Assembly (NCBI GenBank): GCA_003224815.1 | Contig: QHZW01000089.1 | Location: forward strand, 918 to 33,189 | Direction: 5' to 3' | Length of the DNA: 32,272 bases | From: Acidobacteriota bacterium | Lineage (GTDB): Bacteria > Acidobacteriota > Terriglobia > Terriglobales > Acidobacteriaceae | Shown here: positions 1-9,782 of the stretch, one piece after another | Layout: each line of letters opens with the position of its first letter | Position numbering within the stretch: the first letter of the stretch is position 1 | The notes under the pieces: generated by a model | What the model was told of the DNA's origin: nothing | The model's database searches: none | The model's input: the letters and a program-made list of their open reading frames with translations, nothing else | Program-made: the position numbers and the translations under genes

Positions 1-211
1 AGTACGCAAGATCATCGCGTAGTTCAGGATCGGGGGACGCCAGCAGCGAACTCAGTGCGTTGGCCAGGAGGTCGGGCGACTCGTGCTCGGGGACCGCATA
101 GTTGTTTTTAACGATGCCCTGCCGGAAAGCGCGATCATGCGGGCGCTGCGCAGTAACCGGTGTGGACAGAAGAAGCAGAAACAATCCTAAGAGAAAACAC
201 GCCTTCTTCAA
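1..211 (-). CDS. DUF2785-like protein with signal peptide, truncated by window edge
   Basis: Minus-strand frame from TTG at 211 with GGGAGGAGAG upstream: LKKACFLLGLFLLLLSTPVTAQRPHDRAFRQGIVKNNYAVPEHESPDLLANALSSLLASPDPELRDDLAY, open to the edge; signal peptide followed by a DPELRD(D/E)LAY segment. Absent from the ORF track. Confidence 0.7.
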   Translation of the reverse strand, partial: MKKACFLLGLFLLLLSTPVTAQRPHDRAFRQGIVKNNYAVPEHESPDLLANALSSLLASPDPELRDDLAY

Positions 212-262
212 CTCTCCTCCCGGATTCAATGCAGAAGATGCGGCCGTATCCGATTGCGTACC

Positions 263-1615
263 TTACTTCACGAACTGTCCCTGCCCACCTTTCGACCACG
301 GATCATATTCAAGGCTGAACCGCACTCGGTCGGAAACGGGCGGATGATCGTAGAAGAGGACGACATGGACCGGATTGGGTTTTGGATCGGCCAAGTTCAC
401 CTCGCCCAGAATCTGAAAAGCCTGAGCAGCGATCTGTCCGGAATTAGGCGTAAGCCCGTGCGTGACTTCGAGTCCGTACTGATCGGCCTGGTGCTCCAGG
501 TGTCGGCTGAATGCGCTGCCGATCGGGTTCGTGATAAACAGAAAAAGCGAGAGCAGGAACATCAGAACCGGGAGCGATGCCCAGTCGTCCAGTCCTCGTA
601 TGTCCCAGGCTCCGCCCCATCGCGCAAGCACCAAGCCAATCAACCGGTATCCGATGTAGAACAGCACCAGCAGCAGGACCGCGAAAAACGTAACGCCTTT
701 CGGGATGTGTTGAAGAACGTAATGTCCGGTTTCGTGGCCCGCAACGAACACGATTTGCGGCGTGTTCATCTTTGCGATAGTTGTATCCCATACCACGATT
801 CGCTTCGAGCTGCCGATTCCAGTGACGTAGGCGTTAAGTCCCGTCGTCTTTTCGCCGGCGCCCATCCAGAACATCCGTTCCGGCGGAATATTTTCGCCCG
901 CTCGTTGTTCCATTTGTTCAAGAGCGGCAGTTAGTGCCGGATCTTTCTGCTGCAATGGTTCGAACTTATGGAACAACGGATCAATCACCCAGGGCGTGAG
1001 AAAGAAAATCAAAATGCCGATCGGCATCGCGATCAGCCAGAAGTAAAACCACCAGCGCCGCGGGCTGCGGCGGATCACAATATATAGGAGCCAAACAAAT
1101 ACTGTTCCAATGATGAGCGCGATGATCTGCGCTTTCACCCAATCCCAGCTCCACGATCCCCAACTTTGAACCGAAATGCCGAATCTCTTCTCGACAGATT
1201 GGCTGTAAATGTCGAGTGGCAACGTTAAGACCGCGATGGTCAGCAGAAGCAGCGGCGCAAATACCAATGCCTGCAGAAATCGTCGGCCCGAAGCTTTTTC
1301 GGCCCATGTTCTGTACGCGGGAGATATCTGCCAGCGCAGGAGCAACAACAGAACTACGAGTCCGTAAATGAAGCCGATCAGCGCCAGGTGGAAATTAATC
1401 CGGCTGCGCTCTCGCGCTTTCTTGTAAAGATCAGGCGGCAAGGTGTACGCGGTCACCTTCTGCGAGTTTTCAGTAGCATTCGGTACTTCGCTCGATTGTG
1501 TCGCCGGTGTCTGTTGTTGGCCATTCGGCCCGGCCGATTGAATGCACATCCCGCGTGGACAGTATGCCAACATCGCCAAAAATAGAAAGCCTGCACCGAT
1601 CCGACGCATTGTCAT
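263..1615 (-). CDS. M48 family (Ste24/HtpX-like) membrane metalloprotease
   Basis: HETGHYVLQH (HExxH), multiple TM segments, downstream EHQADQYGLE; likely start at MTMRRIGAG rather than the longer ORF start. Confidence 0.92.
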   Translation of the reverse strand: MTMRRIGAGFLFLAMLAYCPRGMCIQSAGPNGQQQTPATQSSEVPNATENSQKVTAYTLPPDLYKKARERSRINFHLALIGFIYGLVVLLLLLRWQISPAYRTWAEKASGRRFLQALVFAPLLLLTIAVLTLPLDIYSQSVEKRFGISVQSWGSWSWDWVKAQIIALIIGTVFVWLLYIVIRRSPRRWWFYFWLIAMPIGILIFFLTPWVIDPLFHKFEPLQQKDPALTAALEQMEQRAGENIPPERMFWMGAGEKTTGLNAYVTGIGSSKRIVVWDTTIAKMNTPQIVFVAGHETGHYVLQHIPKGVTFFAVLLLVLFYIGYRLIGLVLARWGGAWDIRGLDDWASLPVLMFLLSLFLFITNPIGSAFSRHLEHQADQYGLEVTHGLTPNSGQIAAQAFQILGEVNLADPKPNPVHVVLFYDHPPVSDRVRFSLEYDPWSKGGQGQFVK

Positions 1616-1811
1616 GGCACATCCTGTGAGGAAAGAAGAACGATAGTACACCCACGCAGCACGTTCCCAGTAGAAACCTGAGTCGCGGTGTGAGTTCACG
1701 AACTTAATGGACGAATTCATCGAAAGCAGCGTCAGTCAGCTATGACCGGTTGTGGTCCAGTTCGTCCAACAAATACACGAAAAACTGTCTGTCAACGGGG
1801 AAGTGACTGTA

Positions 1812-2832
1812 ATGTTTATTGCCGTCTTGGTCGCTGCATTGCTGATGTCTTCCGCTTCGTCTCAGCAGCCAACCGCCTCCGCCCAGGCCCATCTTGCCAA
1901 TGCCGAGATCACAAACGGATGGATTACGGACGCGAATGGCGACAAGCTGCGAACGTTCATTACCCGTCCGAAAGGCGTCACCGGGAAGGTGCCGGCCATT
2001 TTCTTCGTTGGCTGGCTCAGTTGCGACAGCATGGAATATGCCGACGGCGAAACCGACGGTTTTGGCGCGCTCATTCTGCGCCTCATTACCAGTCAGGCTA
2101 TGCGACCGTACGCATGGACAAGCCCGGGGTAGGACAGAGTCAGGGCGTTTGTGCAAAGGCCGACTTTAACGCCGAGCTTTCCGGCTGGCGCGCTGCGTTC
2201 GCGTCTATGAGCCAGTATGACTTCATCGACACCGATCGCATTGTTGTCCTGGGCATGAGCAACGGCGGAGGCTTCGCGCCGTTGGTGGCGCAAGGTCATC
2301 CTGTGCGCGGATACATTGCGACCAGCACCTGGGGACGCACCTGGTATGAACACATGCTCGAACTGGAACGGCGGCGGCTCACTTCATCCGGACAAACTCC
2401 GGCACAAGTAAACGATGCGGTGAAAGCCTTCGCCGGTTTCTACGATCTCTACCTGAATCGAGGGCTCACTCCGGGGCAGGTGATCGCAAAACATCCAGAA
2501 TGGAAAGACCTTTGGTATTACGAGCGTGATGGCCAATACGGCCGACCGGCAGCTTTCTATCAGCAGCTTCAAGCACTAAACCTCGGACGCGCCTGGCAGG
2601 AAGTGAATGCGCCCGTGCTTGTTATCTACGGTACCGGCGACACCATCATGAGCCGTTCGGATAGCGACGCCATCTCCGAATCGTCAACATCGCCCACCCC
2701 GGCGCCGCGGAAAATTTCATTTTTGAGCGAATGACTCACCTCTTCGAAGTGGACGGTAATTTTTATGATGCCCTTGTGCCAAAGGTGCTGAGTTGGATGA
2801 ACGCCCGCCTTTCGGCAGCCGCTGCGCATTAG
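1812..2832 (+). pseudogene. alpha/beta hydrolase (peptidase S9/dienelactone hydrolase-like), interrupted by two frameshifts
   Basis: Homologous-looking pieces in three successive frames: MFIAVLVAAL..VPAIFFVGWLSCD, then GYATVRMDKPGVGQSQG..VLGMSNGGGFAP..VLVIYGTGD, then RIVNIAHPGAAENFIFERMTHLFEVDGNFYDALVPKVLSWMNARL ending at TAG 2830-2832. Confidence 0.8.
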
Positions 2833-3255
2833 CGTGCAGCCCGCTTGCGATGAGCACCGAACCTGACTCATCGCTGCTAATGCGTTTATGTTGTACGATG
2901 TCGTTCTCGTTTGGTCCGTAAATGCCTGGCGACAATAATCCCCTGCCGCGACTCGTCGCGCGTAAAGCGCGCACTGGAGTCTCGGTTCTCTCAGGCAATG
3001 CTGGCTTTACTTTTGGCCGACTCCGTGGGGAAGCAAAATGTACCTTGGGACCAACGTTACCGGCGACGCATATGTCTGCACGCCGCGCGGCGAAATATCC
3101 GGCTGAGGTTAGGCGGAGGCATGCGCAAGCACTTGAATCCTTTCACCGACGGAGAACCGATTCAGTTCTACAGATTTCGAGAAAGCCTGCGCAGCGGTGC
3201 GGCGCTAATTCCGTTGAGCACGACGAGACTAACGTTTTGGGCGGCCACTCTCGCA

Positions 3256-3456
3256 TTAAGCGCTCTCGGATCTCTTGTACCCGCTGCATTTCACCACCGG
3301 CAGCCTCGGATATTTCGCAAACTCCGGTTCGCTTAATGCTCTCTCGCACAAATAGAACCTTGATCCGCGCTCCGACTCCACTCGTCTCATGTGCTGGCAA
3401 TCAGTACATAGCCCGACGCGCACGCGCTCGCTCTCGCCATTTTCTTCCGCTGACAT
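3256..3456 (-). CDS. small Cys-rich hypothetical protein (putative zinc-binding)
   Basis: MSAEENGESERVRVGLCTDCQHMRRVESERGSRFYLCERALSEPEFAKYPRLPVVKCSGYKRSESA; four cysteines (CxxC..C..C) and YPRLPVxxCxGY ending. Confidence 0.6.
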   Translation of the reverse strand: MSAEENGESERVRVGLCTDCQHMRRVESERGSRFYLCERALSEPEFAKYPRLPVVKCSGYKRSESA

Positions 3457-3939
3457 TTGAACTCGCGCGGTCTCATCCCACTCTGACCGCCAGCAGTGAC
3501 ACCGATCCGCCATCCACGCCTTGCGCCGGAAACGTGATCGCATCACCCACACCGTACGCGTTCCCGTAGCATTGACTCTGTTATAGCGCTCCCGAGGGCG
3601 CTTATCAATTATGGTAGCCATTGATGAGAGTCGACACGTCTATGCGGACTCCATTTAAGTTGCCGATATTATTCCGATCGCCTGATCTCTAGGCTCTCCC
3701 CGGAGCGTTGCCTTCATCACTTCGAGTTCCTATAATTTCTGCCAAATCTCTCCCGCCTGTAAAGTATTACAAAACTAATTCGTAAACGTAGGCGAACGCT
3801 CTTTGTTCTCGGCGTATACTCTTCAACGCGAAGGCACGGACCTCGCCGAGCCAGCAAGAAGCAGTCAAACTCGCGCACGCCGCAGTTTCCGGTAAGCGTA
3901 TTCACGTCAAGATTTGAGCAGCAAAAGGAAGCGCAACCG

Positions 3940-5445
3940 ATGAATGTGCATCTCATCAACCCCAGCACTGTTTCATTTGGGGCGGCTGTCATTACGCCTC
4001 GCTGGCAATACGTGCTTGCCGGTGCTACCCCAAAAACCTTCGGTGATCCCATTCTTGTTGATGAGACCCTGTTTCAAATCGATCCAGCGCGAATTCAGCC
4101 GGGAGATGCCGTCGGCATCGGCATTCATACTGCCAACGCGCTACGCGGATATGAAATTGGGAAGCTGGCACGAGAACGTGGCGCTTACGTAATTTTCGGC
4201 GGTATTCACGCTACGCTTTATCCCGAGGAAGCGCGGGAACTCGGTGGCGCTCATGCTGTGGTGAAGGGTGATGGAGATGTTGTGTGGGCAAGGGTGCTGA
4301 CGGATTGTCACGCCGGTACTCCGCAACCTCTTTATCTTGGCGGCCAAATCGAAGCACGTGATTTCGTTCAAGCGCGCTGGGACCTGATTCCTCGCGATCG
4401 CTATATGTGGGCTTCCGTGCAGACGGTCCGCGGCTGTCCCAAGCATTGCTCGTTTTGCTCGGTTTGGCGCACCGATGGCCAGCGGCCCCGCCAACGTTCT
4501 TCAGATGTTGTGATTGAAGAAATTGTGCAACTGCGCCGTCTTGGCTTTCGCTTCATCGCCCTCGCCGACGACAACTTTTATCCCGTAACCATTACCGATT
4601 TGAGGCTGGCCACGCAGCAGAACAACACCGCGCGTCTGAACGAACTGAAAGCGCTTCGGGCTGAACGCTTCGAGCTAATGGAGCGCCTGTCGAAGCTTCC
4701 CGACGACATGGTCTTATTCACTCAGATCACCATGGAAGCCGCCGAAGACGTCGAATTTCTCAGTGCGATGAAAGCTGCCCGCATCAAAGGAGCTCTCGTC
4801 GGAGTTGAGTCGGTTACTCCCGCTGGCCTGAAAGACGTTTACAAGGATTTCAATCTTGCCGGTGCGGACCTGATCGAGCGCCTGAAGACGTTTCGACGCC
4901 ATGGCGTGCACGTGCTCGGATCGTTTATCTTCGGGCTGCCTAGCGATCGTCCTGAAACCTTCGACGCTACTGCCGCCGCGGCTCAGCAAGCCGACGTCAC
5001 CTTCGCCCAGTTCGTCACCTTAAGTCCTTACCCCGGCACAGTGGATTTCAATCGTTGGGAGAAAGGGCTGGGGGCTAATCCGCCCACTATCGCTGGAATT
5101 CCTCTCACCCGGCGCTGGCTCATTCCGCAAGCTCTGCGCCCCAAGTTGTATTGGGACCATCCTGTGATGTCCGCGGAAGAAATCCGTTCGCGCACGCAGC
5201 AGGTATGGGACAACTTTTACAGCTTCACTTCCATCTGGAAACGTTCTCGATTTATTAAGTCGAGCCGCGGCCGACTTGCGTTTCTCCTCATTTCGAAAAT
5301 CTATCGCCAGATGTACGCCGACACCGGCATTGCTACCGACAGTGCGCGAGTTTCGCGTTCGGGCAGATGGGTGCGTTTACTTGGCAGACCCTGTCGCCAT
5401 CTGTTTGCTGGACGTCCCATGCCGAATCTCCAAGTGCCGGCATAA
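3940..5445 (+). CDS. B12-binding domain-containing radical SAM protein
   Basis: CxxxCxxC in GCPKHCSFCSVW; N-terminal Rossmann-like B12-binding region (YVIFGGIHATLYPEEA); GSFIFGLPSD radical SAM segment. Confidence 0.93.
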   Translation: MNVHLINPSTVSFGAAVITPRWQYVLAGATPKTFGDPILVDETLFQIDPARIQPGDAVGIGIHTANALRGYEIGKLARERGAYVIFGGIHATLYPEEARELGGAHAVVKGDGDVVWARVLTDCHAGTPQPLYLGGQIEARDFVQARWDLIPRDRYMWASVQTVRGCPKHCSFCSVWRTDGQRPRQRSSDVVIEEIVQLRRLGFRFIALADDNFYPVTITDLRLATQQNNTARLNELKALRAERFELMERLSKLPDDMVLFTQITMEAAEDVEFLSAMKAARIKGALVGVESVTPAGLKDVYKDFNLAGADLIERLKTFRRHGVHVLGSFIFGLPSDRPETFDATAAAAQQADVTFAQFVTLSPYPGTVDFNRWEKGLGANPPTIAGIPLTRRWLIPQALRPKLYWDHPVMSAEEIRSRTQQVWDNFYSFTSIWKRSRFIKSSRGRLAFLLISKIYRQMYADTGIATDSARVSRSGRWVRLLGRPCRHLFAGRPMPNLQVPA

Positions 5446-5478
5446 AGCTCGTGCAATGGGCGTTCAAACCTGAACTCA

Positions 5479-5576
5479 CGGCAGGCTGTTGCGATATTCA
5501 ATAGCGACGAGAAGCGCCTCGCCTTTCCAGAACTGCCGGTCGAGAACATCGTCATGTCCGCTACCCACACCCACAG
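5479..5576 (+). pseudogene. fragment resembling neutral/alkaline ceramidase family
   Basis: Frame reads RQAVAIFNSDEKRLAFPELPVENIVMSATHTHSG; PVENIVMSATHTHSG resembles the ceramidase PENVxxxATHTHSGP motif; no complete ORF. Confidence 0.45.
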
Positions 5577-5648
5577 TGGCTGCAAGCCCACGAAAGTAGG
5601 TATTGATTCCCACAGTTGGAACCAGGGGAGAAGCATGTACCATTGTGA

Positions 5649-6554
5649 GTGGCCACCACTGCCTCGCTCCATCGCGAATCCTTCACTGCGCGCCCCTTCT
5701 CCAGCCTGAGTTTCGTAATCAAAGCCTCCCGCCCGGGCCTTTGGGCCACAGCCGTCTGGTTTTATCTTCTTCCTCTTGGACGCAGGCACGTCTTTGATAC
5801 GCCCGGATTCTGGTTCGGCCTCGTGTATGTGACGCTGCCTCTCGGCCTCATCATTTACGGCTGGAACGACATTGCCGACGCCACCATCGACCAGCTCAAT
5901 CCGCGAAAAGGAAGTTTTCTGTTCGGCGCACGCGGCTCGCAAGATCAACTTGCGCGTCTGCCGCTGAAGATTGCTCTTGCCCAGGTGATCTTCGCCGTCC
6001 TGTTCATGCTGTTCACCGGGCCCAAAATTCTAATCTGGTTCTCAGGGCTCATCGCCTTCACCGCGATTTACAACTTTCCTCGTTACGGTTTGAAGCAGAA
6101 TCCACCATTCGACATCCTGAACCAGGCCGGATATCTGCTGGTTTTCGTGCTCAGCAGTTGGCTGAATCATGCGCCGCAACTGCGCTGGCCGGTGATGCTC
6201 TTTGGCGCGCTCTTCGCCATGCACTCGCACGTTTTCGGCGAGGTTATGGATATTGTTCCCGACCGCGCTGGTGGCCGCCGCACCGCGGCCACCGTCATAG
6301 GAGCGGTCGCAGCAAAGCTTCTCATTTCTGGAATGTTGGCGGTCGAAGCGATTCTGATTTACATCAATCACTCCGACCGCTGGATAACCGGCGCACTGGC
6401 TTTCGGCGCCGTCTGGTTCGTGCTCGACGCCCTGCTACTGTGGCGCGATCGCCCGTATTCGTTACGAACAATGCAGGCCTTTATGGTGGGATGGAACGCG
6501 ATCGCCCTCGGCAGCATGGGATGGATTTGGTCTAACGCTGTCTTCGTGCACTGA
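5649..6554 (+). CDS. UbiA-family prenyltransferase
   Basis: YGWNDIADATIDQLNPRKG (NDxxDxxxD), multiple TM helices, second Asp-rich motif HVFGEVMDIVPDRAGGRRTAA; GTG start. Confidence 0.88.
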   Translation: MATTASLHRESFTARPFSSLSFVIKASRPGLWATAVWFYLLPLGRRHVFDTPGFWFGLVYVTLPLGLIIYGWNDIADATIDQLNPRKGSFLFGARGSQDQLARLPLKIALAQVIFAVLFMLFTGPKILIWFSGLIAFTAIYNFPRYGLKQNPPFDILNQAGYLLVFVLSSWLNHAPQLRWPVMLFGALFAMHSHVFGEVMDIVPDRAGGRRTAATVIGAVAAKLLISGMLAVEAILIYINHSDRWITGALAFGAVWFVLDALLLWRDRPYSLRTMQAFMVGWNAIALGSMGWIWSNAVFVH

Positions 6555-6567
6555 CTCCGTACTTGCG

Positions 6568-6915
6568 TTACGTCTTCGGCTCTGCGCTGACTGGCCCAAA
6601 GTGCCCACACCTTCCGCGCATTCCGGCGCGGAATTTCTCCCGCTCCTCGGGCGTCATGTTCTCCCATCGCCTACGCATGCCATGCCGATGCATCGGCCCG
6701 CCCATCCATCCCCGTGGACCTTGGAACAGAATCCAACTTAGGCCTAGCAGTCCCAGCGCCTGCCAGTACGTGATCGTGTGTAGTCCAAACAGAGCCGGCA
6801 TCAGCCAGTTCCACAGATGCAGCACCGCGGCGCCGAATCCGGCTGCGAAGATGCCAAGAAAAATAATTCCGAAGATTAATCCCTTCACGATTCTCTGTAC
6901 CCATCGTGATGCCAT
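6568..6915 (-). CDS. small membrane protein encoded next to ECF sigma factor
   Basis: One or two TM segments followed by MTPEEREKFRAGMRGRCGHFG; immediately downstream of the sigma factor on the same strand. Confidence 0.7.
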   Translation of the reverse strand: MASRWVQRIVKGLIFGIIFLGIFAAGFGAAVLHLWNWLMPALFGLHTITYWQALGLLGLSWILFQGPRGWMGGPMHRHGMRRRWENMTPEEREKFRAGMRGRCGHFGPVSAEPKT

Positions 6916-6927
6916 CGTTCCTCCTTG

Positions 6928-7401
6928 TCACTTCATGAATTCTTCGTACACCGATTGCAGTCTGCCGCGCAGATGCAACACCGCATACCTTTTCCGTGAG
7001 AGCAGAGTATTTATTCCTACTCCGGTCTCAGCCGCCAGCTCCTTAAAGCTCCGGCCCTCGATTTCATGCGCGATGAAGACTTCGCGTTGCTCGACTGGCA
7101 ATTCTTCCAGTGCGGCCTCGAGTTCCTCGACCAGCACACTGCGCGCATATGCGGCTTCCGGTCCGGCATCCGGCGATGGCAGCATTTCCTCGATCGAGAG
7201 CATCTCGCCATCTTCGGAAGCCCCGCCCAAATCCTGCAAGAGATCCGGCCTCTTCTTCCGAAATCCGTCAATAATGCGGTTGCGCGCCACCCGAAACAGC
7301 CATGCCCCGGCCTGCTCGATCGGCTTCATCAGCCGGTATGACTCGAGGAACTCGAAGAACACATCCTGCAAAATGTCTTCAACCTCGCCGGGATCAGCCA
7401 C
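6928..7401 (-). CDS. RNA polymerase sigma factor, ECF/sigma-70 family (5' end uncertain)
   Basis: EVEDILQDVFFEFLE (region 2) and LPVEQREVFIAHEIEGRSFKELAAETGVGINTLLSRKRYAVLHLR (region 4). Reading frame extends upstream to about 7464 (SSQLWEEQRPRLRNFIRRRV) without a canonical start. Confidence 0.9.
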   Translation of the reverse strand: MADPGEVEDILQDVFFEFLESYRLMKPIEQAGAWLFRVARNRIIDGFRKKRPDLLQDLGGASEDGEMLSIEEMLPSPDAGPEAAYARSVLVEELEAALEELPVEQREVFIAHEIEGRSFKELAAETGVGINTLLSRKRYAVLHLRGRLQSVYEEFMK

Positions 7402-7490
7402 CCGCCGCCGAATGAAATTCCGCAGCCGTGGTCGCTGTTCTTCCCAGAGTTGAGAAGAGCTGATGCGTGATTAACAGAAGTCGGAATGAA

Positions 7491-8144
7491 TTATCGTGCT
7501 GCTGTTGCTGTCTGCGCCCGCCATTCTTTGAAATCGGCGCTCTTCTTCAGATGCTCGGGGAAATCGTGCTCATACGGCCCCAAGCGAGGGCAGACCAGCT
7601 TATGGAAGCCGAACTTTTCCATCTCCGTGCGCGCCTCTTCCGGCGTCCATCTCTCCACCGCTATGCGATACGCCGCGATCATCATCCCCGTTCGGTCGTC
7701 GCCATAGCGACAATGCACGAAAAGTTTTTTGCTTTTGTTTTCCTCGAGCACAGAGAGGAACTTCGCCACATGCTTATCTTTCGGAAACATGCAATGCCAT
7801 GGGATCGCGACATATTGCATTCCCGCTTTGTTGACGTATTTCTTTTCCGTGTCCTTGCCGCTCAGGCGCAGATCGATCACAACATCGATCCCCATCTTCT
7901 TCAGGTTGGTGTATCCCGTGCCCTTCGGCTGTCCCCCGCGATAAAGATGTGAATTCACTTCACCGAAATTCGAAACCCCGATCACGGTGAGCCGTCGCGC
8001 AGGACGCTCAGTAGCAGACGTGTCCGGCTTCTTCGGGGATTGCTCAGCGGGACTGCCAACGCACCCTGCCAGCAGCACGATCAGAAGAGAGATAAGACGG
8101 GAGGTCGGCCCACAGATCGGACGAAAAAGACAACGCGCAGGCAT
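7491..8144 (-). CDS. tyrosine/dual-specificity phosphatase family lipoprotein
   Basis: Lipobox LLAGC; LYRGGQPKGTGYTNLKKMGIDVVIDLR; active-site-like HCRYGDDRTG (CX5R). Confidence 0.87.
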   Translation of the reverse strand: MPARCLFRPICGPTSRLISLLIVLLAGCVGSPAEQSPKKPDTSATERPARRLTVIGVSNFGEVNSHLYRGGQPKGTGYTNLKKMGIDVVIDLRLSGKDTEKKYVNKAGMQYVAIPWHCMFPKDKHVAKFLSVLEENKSKKLFVHCRYGDDRTGMMIAAYRIAVERWTPEEARTEMEKFGFHKLVCPRLGPYEHDFPEHLKKSADFKEWRAQTATAAR

Positions 8145-8228
8145 TCTGTTGTAAGTGTAGCCCCGATCTGGGGACTGAGAGAATGGAGGCGCGGGCGTCC
8201 TCGCCCGTGCACAGTCAAAGGACGGGAG

Positions 8229-9338
8229 CTATTGCCCGCTGCTCGTCGCCAACTGTTTTTCTTGAGGAGTCATCTGCCGCCAGAGGACTTGCAAATCGGC
8301 GGATATTCGCGAATTCTGTGGCTCCTGATGCAGTGCCCGCGCAAACCAACGATACGCGGTCGGCAGGTCTCGTCCTACGCAATGCCCCGTCGCATACATG
8401 GTGCCGAGAACGGTTTGCGCCTTTGAATTTCCGTGCGTCGCGGCCGTCCTCAACGACGACTCGGCCCGCTGGCAATTCTGCGGTAGCCCATTCCCGTATA
8501 GATATCGTTCGCCCGCCAGCTCCAAATCCGCATCCGGAGAAGCCGCCGCCGCAGGTGTGGTTGCACCAGCTACCGGTGCCTTCGCCTTCGGCGCAGGTGT
8601 CTTCGGGGCAGGCGTCTTTGTGCGGGTCTTTCCACTCGCAGCCCCGGCCGCAGCCTCAGCCGGAGGCGTTGCCTTCGCTTCCTCGGTCTCCTCCGTCGTC
8701 TTCTCTTCTGAAGTCGCACCGGCGGCTCCTGCTCCCGCAGCCGCCTTGCCTTCTTCGCCCTTTGCAGCCGGCGGCGTCTGTCCGCCCTGTGCCTGGGACT
8801 CCGCTGGTTTGCCTGTCTCCGGAGGCTTCGCATTCTGGTCCGGCGCAGTCGGCAGGACGTCACCCGCCCCAGTCATCGGCTTCTGAGCATTCGTCTGCGG
8901 TTCCTGTGACGGTGCCGGTGCTACTTCCGACGGAGACGCCGTTTGCGCCGGCTTGTTCTCCAAATTGAGCCTATTGAACGGGTACCCGTTGTGCTTCCAC
9001 TGCCAGTATCCGAACCCGCCTATGCCGATCAACAGAATCAATCCGAACACCACCCCCGCATAACTGCGCGGCGGCTCATCCTCATACAGGTAGTGAAATT
9101 CCGTCTTCGGATCTTGCGCCAATCCCAGGAACGACGGCCCGTGCACAGTTTCTGTGCCGTTTCCATTCCCCGCAGGCGCAATGCCGCCAGCGCTTTCAGT
9201 CCTCAAGGGTTCTTTGGTTGCAGCGGCTATCGCAGCCGGAGGGTGCGCAAGCGAAGCTCCGCACATCCCGCAGAATCGGTACTCCGGGCTATTGTCATAT
9301 CCGCAATGGGTGCAGCGGACGTACACGGATTCAAGCAT
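8229..9338 (-). CDS. zinc-ribbon membrane protein with Ala/Pro/Glu-rich linker and C-terminal Sel1/TPR-like repeats
   Basis: CTHCGYDNSPEYRFCGMCG zinc ribbon; single TM VVFGLILLIGIGGFGYW; low-complexity linker; GERYLYGNGLPQNCQRAESSLRTAATHGNSKAQTVLGTMYATGHCVGRDLPTAYRWFARAL. Confidence 0.85.
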   Translation of the reverse strand: MLESVYVRCTHCGYDNSPEYRFCGMCGASLAHPPAAIAAATKEPLRTESAGGIAPAGNGNGTETVHGPSFLGLAQDPKTEFHYLYEDEPPRSYAGVVFGLILLIGIGGFGYWQWKHNGYPFNRLNLENKPAQTASPSEVAPAPSQEPQTNAQKPMTGAGDVLPTAPDQNAKPPETGKPAESQAQGGQTPPAAKGEEGKAAAGAGAAGATSEEKTTEETEEAKATPPAEAAAGAASGKTRTKTPAPKTPAPKAKAPVAGATTPAAAASPDADLELAGERYLYGNGLPQNCQRAESSLRTAATHGNSKAQTVLGTMYATGHCVGRDLPTAYRWFARALHQEPQNSRISADLQVLWRQMTPQEKQLATSSGQ

Positions 9339-9551
9339 ATCTCAATATTTGGATGGCAGAAAGGCTGCTGCTGTTGGCCTAAGCTGAAGGGGCGTGGCTC
9401 CCGGTTGGTCTCTGTCCCAGCCTAGAACTGTGAGACATACTTGTGGAGCTCTGCTCCGGCCTCAGAACCGCGATAGGGGCGACCTTTCGGCGCATTTTGG
9501 CGTACCGTCACCCCAGGTGTTGTGATATATACCACATACGAGGTACTTACC

Positions 9552-9716
9552 TTGCAAGGCGAAAACTCCGAACGCTGGCAGGCGCTCTGCGCACAGGCGG
9601 CAGTCGAGCAAGACCCACAGAAACTCATGGAACTCGTCACGGAAATAGCCCGTCTGCTGGACGAGAAGGCGCAACCCTTATCGGAGCGGCAGACGAAGGT
9701 GCAGAAGGCAGGCTAG
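9552..9716 (+). CDS. small helical protein, family copy A
   Basis: TTG start after GAGGTACT; QGENSERWQALCAQAAVEQDPQKLMELVTEIARLLDEKAQPLSERQTKVQKAG; paralogous to 9783-9950 and 10834-11025. Confidence 0.7.
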   Translation: MQGENSERWQALCAQAAVEQDPQKLMELVTEIARLLDEKAQPLSERQTKVQKAG

Positions 9717-9782
9717 TTGTTCGGCGTTCCCTGCATTCCGTGCGATGCCAACGACCGTGCCGTCTCGGCGCAAGTTCAATTT

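Noticed and set aside
254-934. 226-aa plus-strand ORF
   Set aside because: Antisense shadow of the M48 protease; composition is Arg/His/Gln-rich and non-protein-like.
5301-5948. 215-aa minus-strand ORF
   Set aside because: Overlaps the ends of the radical SAM and UbiA genes; no recognisable domain.
6563-7453. 296-aa plus-strand ORF
   Set aside because: Shadow of the sigma factor and small membrane protein; Ser/Arg-rich.
8183-8968. 261-aa plus-strand ORF rich in Pro/Ser
   Set aside because: Antisense to the low-complexity linker of the zinc-ribbon protein.
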